Positions 1 to 7,366 of a DNA stretch of 8,074 nucleotides are shown in pieces. Each line of letters starts with the position of its first letter. Position 1 is the first letter of the stretch. Under the pieces are notes generated by a model, which saw only the letters and a list, made by a program, of their open reading frames with translations, was not told the origin of the DNA and did no database searches. The DNA lies in the NCBI GenBank assembly GCA_937921835.1, contig CAKZVG010000161.1, forward strand, positions 1-8,074. Direction: 5' to 3'. Made by a program: the position numbers and the translations under genes. The DNA comes from an uncultured Bryobacteraceae bacterium. Lineage in GTDB: Bacteria > Acidobacteriota > Terriglobia > Bryobacterales > Bryobacteraceae.

Positions 1-732
1 AAGGTGAAATCGCAGAAGGAGGGCGAGGCCGTCATGGCGGTCTTCAACGCTCCCGATCCGGCCGGCCGGATCAAGGCGGTGGACGACCTGCTCGTCAACT
101 TCGCCGACACCGAGTTCAAGGCGGTGGCGCTTCAGGTGGCCGCCGCGTCGGCGCAGCAGAACAACGACTTCGAGAAGATGATGCTGTACGCGGAGCGTGC
201 TCTGGAGGCCGATCCGCAAAACTACCAGTCGATGCTCATGATGGCGGCCGGTCTGGCGCAGCGCACGCGCGAGTTCGACCTCGACAAGGAAGAGAAGCTG
301 GGCCGTTCCGAGAAGCTCGCCCGCCAGGCCATGAGCCTGCTGGCGACGGCTCCCAAGCCGAACCCGGGGATCACCGACGAGCAATGGGCCGAGGCCAAGA
401 AGGATCTGGAAGCGCAGGCCCACGAAGCCCTGGCCCTGGGCGCGCTGGTGCGGAAAAAGTACGACGTCGCGATCGCCGAGTTCAAGCAGGCGGTCGAGGG
501 CGCGGCCAACCCCGATCCGGCGACCATGGTCCGTTTGGGAGCGGCCTATAACCTGGCCGGGAAGCACGACGAGGCCATCGCGGTGCTCGACAAACTGATG
601 GCGCAGCCCGAACTGCATCCCACGATCCGCCAGTTCGCGCAGGCCGAGAAGGTGCGCGCCACGCAGGCCAAGGCCGGCGCCAAGCCCGCCGCGTCTCCCG
701 CTCCGGCGCAGGTGGAGGTCAAACAGCCCTGA
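1..732 (+). CDS. TPR-repeat protein, 5' end outside the window
   Basis: The reading frame is open to the left edge (AAG at 1-3, then GTG at 4), so the real start is probably upstream; an N-terminal signal peptide could lie there. Residue numbers count from that GTG. The visible 242 residues are almost all helical. TPR-like helix pairs lie at about 38-71 (ending ALEADPQNY, a typical TPR turn), 138-166 (KKYDVAIAEFKQAV) and 171-204 (LGAAYNLAGKHDEAIAVL). The C-terminus is a low-complexity Ala/Pro/Lys tail (about 219-242). TPR proteins are protein-protein scaffolds; no catalytic motif is visible and I cannot name a partner. An internal ATG at 34 is a possible start, but the residues before it fit the rest of the protein. 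The gene ends 13 bp before rnc, which suggests co-transcription. The TPR call is firm; the biological role is unknown. Confidence 0.8.
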   Translation, partial: KVKSQKEGEAVMAVFNAPDPAGRIKAVDDLLVNFADTEFKAVALQVAAASAQQNNDFEKMMLYAERALEADPQNYQSMLMMAAGLAQRTREFDLDKEEKLGRSEKLARQAMSLLATAPKPNPGITDEQWAEAKKDLEAQAHEALALGALVRKKYDVAIAEFKQAVEGAANPDPATMVRLGAAYNLAGKHDEAIAVLDKLMAQPELHPTIRQFAQAEKVRATQAKAGAKPAASPAPAQVEVKQP

Positions 733-745
733 CGGCGGGGCCGCG

Positions 746-1522
746 ATGCCGGCCAAAGCGAAAGCACTTCCCGGGAATGGCGCGGCGCCGCAGGCCCGCG
801 CTCCGGCCCTGCTGGAAGCCGCCATCGGCTACGAGTTCCGCGACCCCGCGCTCTTGTTGCGCGCCCTGTCTCACAAGTCCTGCTCCGCCGGGCCGGCCGG
901 CGGGACGGAACGGGGCGGCGACAATGAGCAACTCGAGTTTCTCGGCGACGCCGTCCTGGGCTTCGTGGTGAGCGACTGGCTGGTCCGCCGCTACCCCTCC
1001 CTGCCCGAGGGGCGGCTCTCGAAACTGAAGGCGCACCTGGTAAGCGCCGCGCACTTGTTCCCGGCCGCCGTCCGCCTCGATCTCGGCGCTTACCTGCGTC
1101 TGGGTCGCGGCGAAGAACTGAGCGGCGGGCGGTCCAAAAAGGGCCTGCTGGCGGACGCGCTCGAGGCCCTGATCGCGGCGGTTTACCTGGATGGCGGCAT
1201 GGAGGCCGCCGCGCGCGTGGTCTCCTCGCACGTCATTGGAGCGTTCGACGCCGCCGACCTGGGAGTGGGGGACGCGGGCCTCGATTTCAAGAGCGCCCTC
1301 CAGGAATTGACGCAGACCCTAAAGCTGCCCGCCCCGCGCTATCACGTGGTGCGGGAACAGGGGCCGGAACACGCCAAGACCTTCACCGTCGAGGTTCGGC
1401 TCGGGAAGGACCTGGCCCGCCAGGGAGAGGGTCCTTCCAAGAAGAGCGCCGGCCAGCAAGCCGCGCGGCAGGCTTTCGAGGAGTTGACGGCGGCGGCGCT
1501 AAGGCCGGCAACTTCCTCGTAG
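746..1522 (+). CDS. rnc: Ribonuclease III
   Basis: This is a double-strand-specific endoribonuclease that processes rRNA precursors and structured mRNAs in the cytoplasm. Its 258 residues show the usual architecture. The catalytic domain (about 20-165) carries the signature NEQLEFLGDAV (60-70), with E61, E64 and D68 matching E. coli E38, E41 and D45. E88 in LPEGRLS matches E65. ADALEALIAAVYLDGG (136-151) supplies D137 and E140, matching D114 and E117, so all metal ligands are present. A double-stranded-RNA-binding domain follows at about 179-249, beginning DFKSALQEL and ending in the basic, Ala-rich helix SKKSAGQQAARQAFEEL. The N-terminus is about 20 residues longer than in E. coli and is Ala/Pro-rich. 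The ATG at 746 is preceded only by a weak G-rich stretch (CGGCGGGG), so translation may depend on coupling to the TPR gene that ends 13 bp upstream. Confidence 0.96.
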   Translation: MPAKAKALPGNGAAPQARAPALLEAAIGYEFRDPALLLRALSHKSCSAGPAGGTERGGDNEQLEFLGDAVLGFVVSDWLVRRYPSLPEGRLSKLKAHLVSAAHLFPAAVRLDLGAYLRLGRGEELSGGRSKKGLLADALEALIAAVYLDGGMEAAARVVSSHVIGAFDAADLGVGDAGLDFKSALQELTQTLKLPAPRYHVVREQGPEHAKTFTVEVRLGKDLARQGEGPSKKSAGQQAARQAFEELTAAALRPATSS

Positions 1523-1591
1523 CCCGTTTCTCTTGCCTGCCACGGCGGTGCGCCCGGTTGTCTCATTACTCTTCCGCGCCTTGCGCTTCCT

Positions 1592-1621
1592 GTGACGTCC
1601 CGTGGCCGCCGATGCTACCCT
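1592..1621 (+). promoter_or_regulatory. Candidate promoter for the MBL-fold hydrolase
   Basis: GTGACG (1592-1597) matches 4 of 6 positions of the -35 consensus. It is followed by 18 bp and an extended -10, TGC-TACCCT, with the hexamer at 1616-1621. Transcription would start near 1628, just before the ATG at 1632, which would make the message almost leaderless. This is pattern matching only; the hexamers are imperfect and the region is GC-rich. Confidence 0.35.
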
Positions 1622-1631
1622 GAAGGGCGGC

Positions 1632-2672
1632 ATGTCGGCCCCTTCCCTGCCCGGTGGCTTCGAACTGGAGATGGCTGCGCCGGGCGCCTGGCTCGCCCGG
1701 CATCGGGAACCGCCCGCTTACAGTTCCAACTCGGCAATCTTCGAGCTGGAAACCGGGCTGCTGGTCGTGGACACACAGTCGGCGCCGCAAGTGGCGGCCG
1801 GCCTTGTCGCACAAATCCGGGAGCAGGTCTCCGCCAAACCGGTTCAGTATGTCGTCTATAGCCACGCGCACTTCGATCACGTGCTCGGCACGCGGGCGTA
1901 CCGCGAGCGGTGGCCAGGCGTCAGGGTCGTGGCATCCCGCGAATGCGCCGCCGGGATCGCGGAGATGGGCGCGGGCTGGCTTGCCGGTGTGGTCGCGTGG
2001 ATGCGTGAGACGCTTGAAGCCGAAGCCGGGCTGCTCGGCGCGGACCGTGGCAGCGCGGCGGCGGCGCGCTGGGAGCGGCGGCGCTGTTACCTTGAGGAGT
2101 TCGCGCGCGTCATGGAAGGCGCCAGCCCGGTTCCGCCGGACCTGATCTTCGAGGGCGAATTCGAAATCCGGGACCCGCTCCAGCCGCTGCGCCTGTTGAG
2201 CTTTGGACGCGGGCACAGCGGCGGCGACGCGGTCGTGTTCAGCCCGTCGCGCCGCGCCGCCGCCACGGGCGACCTGGCCTACGACGCGCTACCATTCACC
2301 GGCGACTGCTACCCGGCCGATTGGATCCGCGCGCTCGACGGACTCGAGCGCCTGGATTTCGAGGTCCTGCTCGGCGGCCATGGCCCGGTCGCGAGGAAGG
2401 ACTGCGCGGCTTGGACGCGCCGCTATCTTCGGGAGCTGCTCACGCTCGCCGAGCGGGCAGCGCGGGATGGCGTGCCGGCCGAGGAGTTCGCCGCCCGTAT
2501 CGTCCCCGAGGAACTCCGGGCGCTCGAAGGCGGCCTCCGCGAACGCTGGACCGCCGAGCCGCGATCGCTGGTGAACATCCCCTCGCCCGGAGACGATCCC
2601 GCCCGATCCTTCACCGCCGCGGTCCGGCAGAGCGCCGCCGGTCTCTGCGCCCGGCTCGCGCCGCGGTCGTAG
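1632..2672 (+). CDS. MBL-fold metallo-hydrolase
   Basis: This is a 346-residue, probably dinuclear zinc hydrolase of the metallo-beta-lactamase superfamily. From the ATG at 1632, the zinc ligands in order are H78, H80, D82 and H83 (SHAHFDHVLG), H195 (GRGHSGGD), D214 (ATGDLAY) and H250 (GGHGPV), so the metal site is complete. The beta-sandwich starts with NSAIFELETGLLVVDT (33-48). About 110 residues separate the HxHxDH motif from the third histidine. That stretch includes an Arg/Glu/Ala-rich segment (about 120-165) that may form a helical lid. The C-terminal 90 residues are also mostly helical. No signal peptide is obvious. The substrate cannot be told from sequence; the frame resembles generic MBL hydrolases more than the RNase J or glyoxalase II subgroups. 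I chose ATG 1632 because GAAGGG (1622-1627) and a -10-like box precede it. An in-frame GTG at 1602 would add ten residues but has no ribosome site. Confidence 0.88.
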   Translation: MSAPSLPGGFELEMAAPGAWLARHREPPAYSSNSAIFELETGLLVVDTQSAPQVAAGLVAQIREQVSAKPVQYVVYSHAHFDHVLGTRAYRERWPGVRVVASRECAAGIAEMGAGWLAGVVAWMRETLEAEAGLLGADRGSAAAARWERRRCYLEEFARVMEGASPVPPDLIFEGEFEIRDPLQPLRLLSFGRGHSGGDAVVFSPSRRAAATGDLAYDALPFTGDCYPADWIRALDGLERLDFEVLLGGHGPVARKDCAAWTRRYLRELLTLAERAARDGVPAEEFAARIVPEELRALEGGLRERWTAEPRSLVNIPSPGDDPARSFTAAVRQSAAGLCARLAPRS

Positions 2673-2836
2673 GAGTGTGTCCGGGAGGAGATGTGCGGCT
2701 CACGGTTCAATCCGAGGCCCGCAGCGTGGCACGTTTTTTGGGCGGGCGGATCCTGAAACGCGTTCGAGCCGCCGATTTCGCGCTCAGAGCATCCCCAGGG
2801 CGGGATTTCAACCAAAAAACCCTTGGTTATACCCTC
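2673..2836. other. Intergenic region past the hydrolase, probable right flank of the IS remnant
   Basis: There is no gene here. A run of six T (2734-2739) follows CGTGGCACG but lacks a good stem, so it is not a convincing terminator. The segment probably includes the outer end of the insertion element whose transposase stops at 2837. I could not find a matching inverted end on the far side, near 3680-3813. Confidence 0.4.
2810..2828. repeat. Small inverted repeat AACCAA-N7-TTGGTT
   Basis: A perfect 6-bp stem (2810-2815 and 2823-2828) encloses a 7-nt loop, nine bases beyond the transposase stop codon. It is AT-rich in a GC-rich setting. It could be part of the original insertion-sequence end or a weak transcription hairpin. 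Neither is proven. Confidence 0.35.
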
Positions 2837-3679
2837 TCAGGAGGCTTGCTGGGCGGCATAGAGCCGCAGAACGTTGTGCGTCAGGCACACCAGCGCCCGC
2901 TCCCCCTGAACTTTCCGGATTCCGGGTAGCACAAATTGCCGGAATCCCCGCGCTTGCATGGGGCACGGTGGTCTCCGTGTTGTTGCCGGCCCGTCGCAAT
3001 GAGCCTTCGATCTTCTATTCCGGCTGATCGGCAGATCCCAGCCACCACAGATTCTCTTCCGGGCAATACCCGCTGCCGGCCAGAATACCCTCCGGCCGCT
3101 ACCCACTCTGCTCTCGGATCGCCTCCACCGCCGCCTGCGGGTGGTGGGCTTGCACAAAGCCGTCGGCGACTTTCATAATCCGCGATTCCGGATCGGTGGC
3201 GTTGTACTGGTCTATATCCTCGGGCTTGGCCTGCTTCACCTCTTCGACGCTCCTGCCGGCGGCCGCCGCCATTTCCCGTGCACCTTGTTCGACCACCTTC
3301 CTGGCCTGCTTGATCCTGGCCAACCGCGTCTCCCGCCGCCGCAACTCTCCCGGCAACCCGGTTGGCCTTCACTTTCGTCCCATCCACCGAAACCCGCCAC
3401 AGTTTCACTGCCCCGCTGTCGAAGGCCATCTCCAGCACCTGCTCAAACAGCCACAGCGGCGCCCCCAAGTGGAATTCGCGGAAATCTGAAATCGTGGGGA
3501 AACCCGGTTCGTTGCCCGCCGCCGAGACCTTAGAACCCGGTATCCTCCAGGATTTGTTTCCGGATCTTGCGCGACCTGAATACTCCCGTGCAGGAGCCGT
3601 ACACCAACAGCGTCGCCATCAACTGCGGATCCTAAGGCGGCTGCCCCGGCTTCCGGTCTCCGCAATGAGCGTGAATCGC
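2837..3679 (-). pseudogene. Decayed IS1182-family transposase
   Basis: Five collinear pieces in shifting frames match an IS1182-type DDE transposase. Piece one (3679-3530) reads AIHAHCGDRKPGQPP, TAG (3632-3634), DPQLMATLLVYGSCTGVF, then TAA; the TAG probably replaces Tyr of PPYDPQ. An extra base at 3532 shifts into piece two (3528-3361), with TISDFREFHLGAP and VSVDGTKVKAN. A deletion and frame change at 3360 lead to LPGELRRRETRLARIK and TDPESRIMKVADGF. That frame meets TAG (3099-3101), resumes with RPEGILAGSGYCPEENL and meets TAG again (3015-3017). A lost base near 3001 gives IATGRQQHGD, then a jump at about 2960 gives MQARGFRQF...ALVCLTHNVLRLY and the stop at 2837. The N-terminal portion (perhaps 50-60 residues), the usual HKAMSY segment and the conserved segment with the catalytic Glu are missing. 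The second catalytic Asp appears as Gly (LAGSGY). It cannot make active transposase. Confidence 0.9.
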
Positions 3680-3763
3680 CGGATTCCCGGACCCAGTCTT
3701 GGGGCGCCGTTCCATGCCGCTGGCCGCGGACCGCTCCGGGGAGGGTGGCGGATACCGGCCGTA

Positions 3764-3783
3764 GCGCCGCCCGAAGGCGCCGC
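3764..3783 (-). terminator. GC hairpin with UUCG loop after the receptor gene
   Basis: On the minus strand, GCGGCGCC-TTCG-GGCGGCGC forms an 8-position stem with one G-G mismatch and a C(UUCG)G tetraloop, about 30 nt past the receptor stop codon. No U-tract follows, so it is not a classical intrinsic terminator. It may instead protect the mRNA 3' end. GC-rich sequence makes chance hairpins common. Confidence 0.3.
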
Positions 3784-3813
3784 GCGCCCGAGGAATGCGG
3801 CCCCGGCTCGCCG

Positions 3814-6800
3814 TCAGAAGCTGAAGCGCAGTGCGAACTGCATCAGCCGCGGGTTGCTGGCGGAGGTGAACTGCCCGAAGCGCGTGTTCACCTGCTGGCC
3901 CGCGGCGTCAAAGCGGGCCCCGGTGTCGAGCCCGGTGAACTGCGTATGGTTGAAGGCGTTGTACATCTCCCAGCGGAACTGTAACCGCAGCCGCTCATAG
4001 AGCGGGATATTCTTGAACACCGCCACGTCCCAGTTGTTGACGCCCGGCCCGCGGATCAGGGTTCTGGCAGCGTTGCCGATGGTTCCGCGCGCCGGCATCC
4101 GGAAGACGTCGGTGCGGAAGTTGCGGCTGAAGGTGCGCTCGCTCTTTGGCAGCACCGGGTTCTCCAGCACCACGATGCGCGCGCCCTGCGAGGGCGTGCC
4201 GGTGACATCGGTCGCCACCACGGTCGAGTATCCGATGCCCAGCGGGCGGCCGCTAATGAAGCTGGTGATCCCCGACAACTGCCAGCCGTTGAGCACCCGC
4301 CGGAGGAGCGGGTTTCCAGTTTTCAGTTCCGGCACGTCCCAGATGTAGTTGATGTTCAGCACATGCGTCCGGTCAAAGTCGGCCAGCCCATAGTTCCAGA
4401 TCCGCACCGGGACCAGCGGGCTGACCGAGTCCCCGTCGGCGTCGTTGAAATCCATGGCCTTTGACCACGTCCATGCCAGACCGAATTGCAGCCCGGCCGT
4501 GAACCGGCGCTTGGCCTGCACCTGGAGGGAATGATAATTCGAGGAACTGGCGCCCTCCATCATCTGGGCGTTATTGAAACCCGTATAGGGCCGCAAAAAG
4601 GCGGCCGGAAGCGGCGTGTTCCGGAGCGTCGGATCGGCGTTCCGCGGATCGAAGTTCGCCCCCATGGGAACCGGGTTCACGTCGCGGCGCCACAGCAGGT
4701 GGCGCCCCAGGGAGCCGCCGTAGCCCACGTCCAGCACCGTACCGAAACCGATGTCGCGCTGCACCGAAAGGCTGAAGTTCATGACGGTGGGCAGGTAGCC
4801 CTCCCCATCCGCCCCCACCACGTTGCTCGGGAACACCAGCCCGCTTGATGACAGCAGCGTGCTCAACTGCCCGAAGCTGACGACGGGGGTTTCAAGCAGG
4901 GGCGGCTGCCCGGTGATGGGTCCGGCGAATCCTTCGGTGAAGAAGCGGTTGTAGAACATGCCGAAGCCCCCGCGGACCGCCGTCTTGCCGTTGCCGGTGA
5001 GGTCGTAGGCGAAGCCAAAACGCGGCCCCCACTGGACGCCGCGGGTCTTGATCAGCGCACGCGGGTAACCATCCTCGCCGCCCCGCACCATGCCGTTGTA
5101 AGGGTTGCCCACGCCGGGAGCGATCGCGCCGATCTGCGCCACCGCGTACTCCCGCCCGGTCACCGGGTGCAGACCGATGCGCTGCCCGCGCGCGTTCAGC
5201 GCCGGCCGGATCAGTTGCGGCGCGCGCGCCGGATCATACCGCTCCGGGACGAAGCCCGCCAGGAAGTTGTCCTTCTCCACGATCGGCAGCGTGTAGTGCA
5301 TGCGCATGCCGAGTTCCAGGGTCAGCCGCCGGGTGGCGCGCCAACTATCCTGCACGAACCATTCGTAGCCGCCGGTTCGCTGTTTCATCCAGGCCGGACC
5401 GCTGATCTCGGTGTAGGAGTTGAAGACCCCGAGGATGGCGTTCGCGTAGGCATAGTTCGTGTCCAAGGGATTGTTGACATTGCGCCCGAAATCGAACGAC
5501 CCGTTAAATGGCACGGCCTTTTTCTGGTGGCGGTAGAAGGTTTCAATGTAGACCCCGGCCTTCCAGGTGTGAGTTCCCCGCGTGACGGTGAGATTGTCCG
5601 ACCAGTTGAGCAGGTAGTATCGGTTGTAGATCGGGAAGCGTCCCTCGAACAACAGTTGGCCAGGTGTGCCCGGCACACCGCCGAAGGTGGCGTTCGGAAG
5701 CACCTTCAGCGGGTTCGCCGAGGGGCTGAATTGTCCAATTGTGAATCCCACCGTCTCGCGCAGATTCCGCTTTAGTTCTTCCTCCTCATATGCGTTCTCC
5801 GCCGGCTGGCTCAGGAATCCGAAGCTGAACTCGTTGACGACGGTCGGAGAAACAATGCGCGTATAGCGGGTGTTGAGGCTCTTGGCATGGCTCCACCAGG
5901 TGCGCTTCATCTGCGGCCAGTTCGCCGTCTGCGCTACGCCCACGTAGCCGGTCTGATCCTCGTTCCAGGCCGAGTAGCCGCCGGACAGGAAATTGTTTGA
6001 ATTGATGTTGTAGTCCAATTTGAGCGTGGTCGTATTCTTCGGCAGTTCGTTCTCCGAGACGAAGGTGTAGTTGTACTGCCCGCGGGAGATGTCGCGGTTC
6101 GGGAAGTTCGGATCGTGAAAAACCTTCAGCAGCGCCTGCCCGTTGCGGTCGATGCGGCTGGCCGGAATGACGTTGCCGGGGAACAGGATGTTGTTGTTGA
6201 AGGGGTCGCGGATCGTGATGAGCCGGTTATTGACGTCCAGCGTCTGCGAGAAATCGCCGTTCTTCTCAAGGGGCGAAGGCATGGTTCTCGTGCCGGTCAC
6301 CGAGTTGGTGGTGGGCCAGAACTCCTGATGCCAGAAGAAGAACAGTTTTTCCTTGCTCGAATTGAACTTGTTTGGAACATAGACCGGCCCGCCGAGGTTA
6401 TAGGTCCAGGTGTTGAAGCGGTAGCGCGGCTTCCGGATGCTGTTCATGTTGTCGAAGAAGTTGCTGGCGTTGAATTGTTCGTGCCGCTTGAAGTAAGACC
6501 CGAGGCCGTGGAACTCCCTGGTGCCGCCCTTGGTCACGATCTGGATATTGGATCCGGCCATGCGGCCGTACTCGGCGGTGTAGTTGCTGATGAGGATCTT
6601 GACCTCGCTGACGGCGTCCTGGCTGACCACCATTTTCATCATGCTTCCGTTGCCCATATCGGTGGCGGGGACGCCGTCGATGGCGATGTTGTTAAAGGTC
6701 TGCCGGTTGCCCATTACGCTGAAATTCGACGCGCTGGACAGGTCGTCGGCCTCGGCGCGAACCACCACCCCCGGCAGCAGCGCCACCAGGTCCTTCACGT

Positions 6801-7257
6801 TGCGCCCGCGGATCAGCAAGTTGTCCACCTGCACGCTGGTGATTACGTCGGCGCGTTCGGCGCTCTGCGTCTGCACGATGGCGCCGCCCTGGGCCGTGAC
6901 GGAGATGGTCTCGGTGAGGGCGCCCACCTCCAGCCGGATGATCCCCAACGGCAGGCGCTCGCCGGTGGCCAGAATGATGTCGCGTTTCTCGTATTTCTTG
7001 AAGCCGCTGCCGGCCACCGTGAGCGTGTAGGCGCCGGCATCGAGCCCGGTGAACAGGAAGTCCCCCTGTTCATTCGAGAACGTTCTGCGTTCCCTGGCCG
7101 TCGCGGTCTGCACCAGAGAAACCTCGACGGCTGGAACCCGCAAGCCGGAGGGATCCTCAATCGTCCCGGCGACGGAGCCGGTTACGATCTGGCTCCACGC
7201 CGGAAGTCCGGCCAACAGGCCGCACAGAAACGCAGCAGTGAGTTTGGCACGATACAT
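3814..7257 (-). CDS. Oar-like TonB-dependent outer-membrane receptor
   Basis: This is an outer-membrane beta-barrel receptor of 1147 residues, the usual size for Oar-like proteins. Residues 1-22 form a signal peptide (hydrophobic AAFLCGLLAGLPA, likely cut after AWS). A carboxypeptidase-regulatory-like beta-sandwich spans about 25-110, with GTIEDPSG, NEQGDFLFTGLDAGAYTLTV and GFKKYEKRDI. ETISVTA (116-122) sits where the TonB box is expected. The plug follows (about 125-245: VDNLLIRGRNVKDLVALLPGV, NNIAIDGVPATD, EYGRMAGSNIQIVTKGGT). The rest is barrel, rich in Asn and aromatic residues, and it ends with the C-terminal aromatic LRFSF needed for barrel assembly. Transport would be energised by TonB-ExbBD. 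The ligand is unknown; in Acidobacteriota such receptors are often linked to oligosaccharide or polymer uptake. The start is fixed by a strong GGGAGGAG site (7261-7268), 3 nt from ATG. The frame is intact and no partner gene adjoins. Confidence 0.93.
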   Translation of the reverse strand: MYRAKLTAAFLCGLLAGLPAWSQIVTGSVAGTIEDPSGLRVPAVEVSLVQTATARERRTFSNEQGDFLFTGLDAGAYTLTVAGSGFKKYEKRDIILATGERLPLGIIRLEVGALTETISVTAQGGAIVQTQSAERADVITSVQVDNLLIRGRNVKDLVALLPGVVVRAEADDLSSASNFSVMGNRQTFNNIAIDGVPATDMGNGSMMKMVVSQDAVSEVKILISNYTAEYGRMAGSNIQIVTKGGTREFHGLGSYFKRHEQFNASNFFDNMNSIRKPRYRFNTWTYNLGGPVYVPNKFNSSKEKLFFFWHQEFWPTTNSVTGTRTMPSPLEKNGDFSQTLDVNNRLITIRDPFNNNILFPGNVIPASRIDRNGQALLKVFHDPNFPNRDISRGQYNYTFVSENELPKNTTTLKLDYNINSNNFLSGGYSAWNEDQTGYVGVAQTANWPQMKRTWWSHAKSLNTRYTRIVSPTVVNEFSFGFLSQPAENAYEEEELKRNLRETVGFTIGQFSPSANPLKVLPNATFGGVPGTPGQLLFEGRFPIYNRYYLLNWSDNLTVTRGTHTWKAGVYIETFYRHQKKAVPFNGSFDFGRNVNNPLDTNYAYANAILGVFNSYTEISGPAWMKQRTGGYEWFVQDSWRATRRLTLELGMRMHYTLPIVEKDNFLAGFVPERYDPARAPQLIRPALNARGQRIGLHPVTGREYAVAQIGAIAPGVGNPYNGMVRGGEDGYPRALIKTRGVQWGPRFGFAYDLTGNGKTAVRGGFGMFYNRFFTEGFAGPITGQPPLLETPVVSFGQLSTLLSSSGLVFPSNVVGADGEGYLPTVMNFSLSVQRDIGFGTVLDVGYGGSLGRHLLWRRDVNPVPMGANFDPRNADPTLRNTPLPAAFLRPYTGFNNAQMMEGASSSNYHSLQVQAKRRFTAGLQFGLAWTWSKAMDFNDADGDSVSPLVPVRIWNYGLADFDRTHVLNINYIWDVPELKTGNPLLRRVLNGWQLSGITSFISGRPLGIGYSTVVATDVTGTPSQGARIVVLENPVLPKSERTFSRNFRTDVFRMPARGTIGNAARTLIRGPGVNNWDVAVFKNIPLYERLRLQFRWEMYNAFNHTQFTGLDTGARFDAAGQQVNTRFGQFTSASNPRLMQFALRFSF

Positions 7258-7297
7258 GTACTCCTCCCTGGACCCTCTATCATTCGAATTCGGACGA

Positions 7298-7334
7298 GAA
7301 CATCGCCGCGGAAGCTAACCCTCTCGCGATGTTC
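7298..7334. promoter_or_regulatory. Perfect 9-bp dyad at the receptor transcription start
   Basis: GAACATCGC (7298-7306) and GCGATGTTC (7326-7334) are exact inverted copies separated by 19 bp. The predicted start of transcription (about 7331, minus strand) falls in the promoter-proximal arm. The pair could therefore be an operator just downstream of the promoter, or a hairpin in the roughly 75-nt 5' leader. The arm centres are 28 bp apart, close to three helical turns, which suits a dimeric regulator at least as well as an RNA stem. Confidence 0.5.
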
Positions 7335-7337
7335 CTA

Positions 7338-7366
7338 ACGATATTTGCATTCCACGCTCCTGTCAA
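7338..7366 (-). promoter_or_regulatory. Sigma-70-type promoter for the receptor
   Basis: On the minus strand, a perfect -35 TTGACA (7361-7366) is followed by exactly 17 bp and TATCGT (7338-7343), which matches 4 of 6 positions of the -10 consensus. The spacer is AT-rich next to the -10 (TGCAAA). The orientation and distance, about 75 nt from the start codon, fit the receptor gene. Confidence 0.7.

Noticed and set aside
2702..2740. An intrinsic terminator ending in six T after the hydrolase gene
   Set aside because: Only 4-bp pairings can be drawn (CACG with CGTG), with poor placement next to the T-run.
2692..2757. A 21-codon frame with GGGAGGAG directly before its ATG
   Set aside because: The ribosome-site-like sequence abuts the ATG with no spacing, and the peptide is tiny and featureless.
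2321..2929. A 202-codon plus-strand frame over the end of the hydrolase gene
   Set aside because: It is an out-of-frame reading of the MBL hydrolase with very Arg-rich, low-complexity content, then runs into non-coding sequence and the IS fossil.
3362..4000. A 212-codon plus-strand frame across the IS fossil and receptor end
   Set aside because: It lies antisense to both the transposase pieces and the receptor C-terminus, which explain the sequence better.
6115..7338. A 407-codon plus-strand open frame opposite the receptor gene
   Set aside because: It is antisense to a clearly real, domain-complete receptor, has no recognisable domain and extends over the receptor's promoter. Long antisense frames are expected at this GC content.
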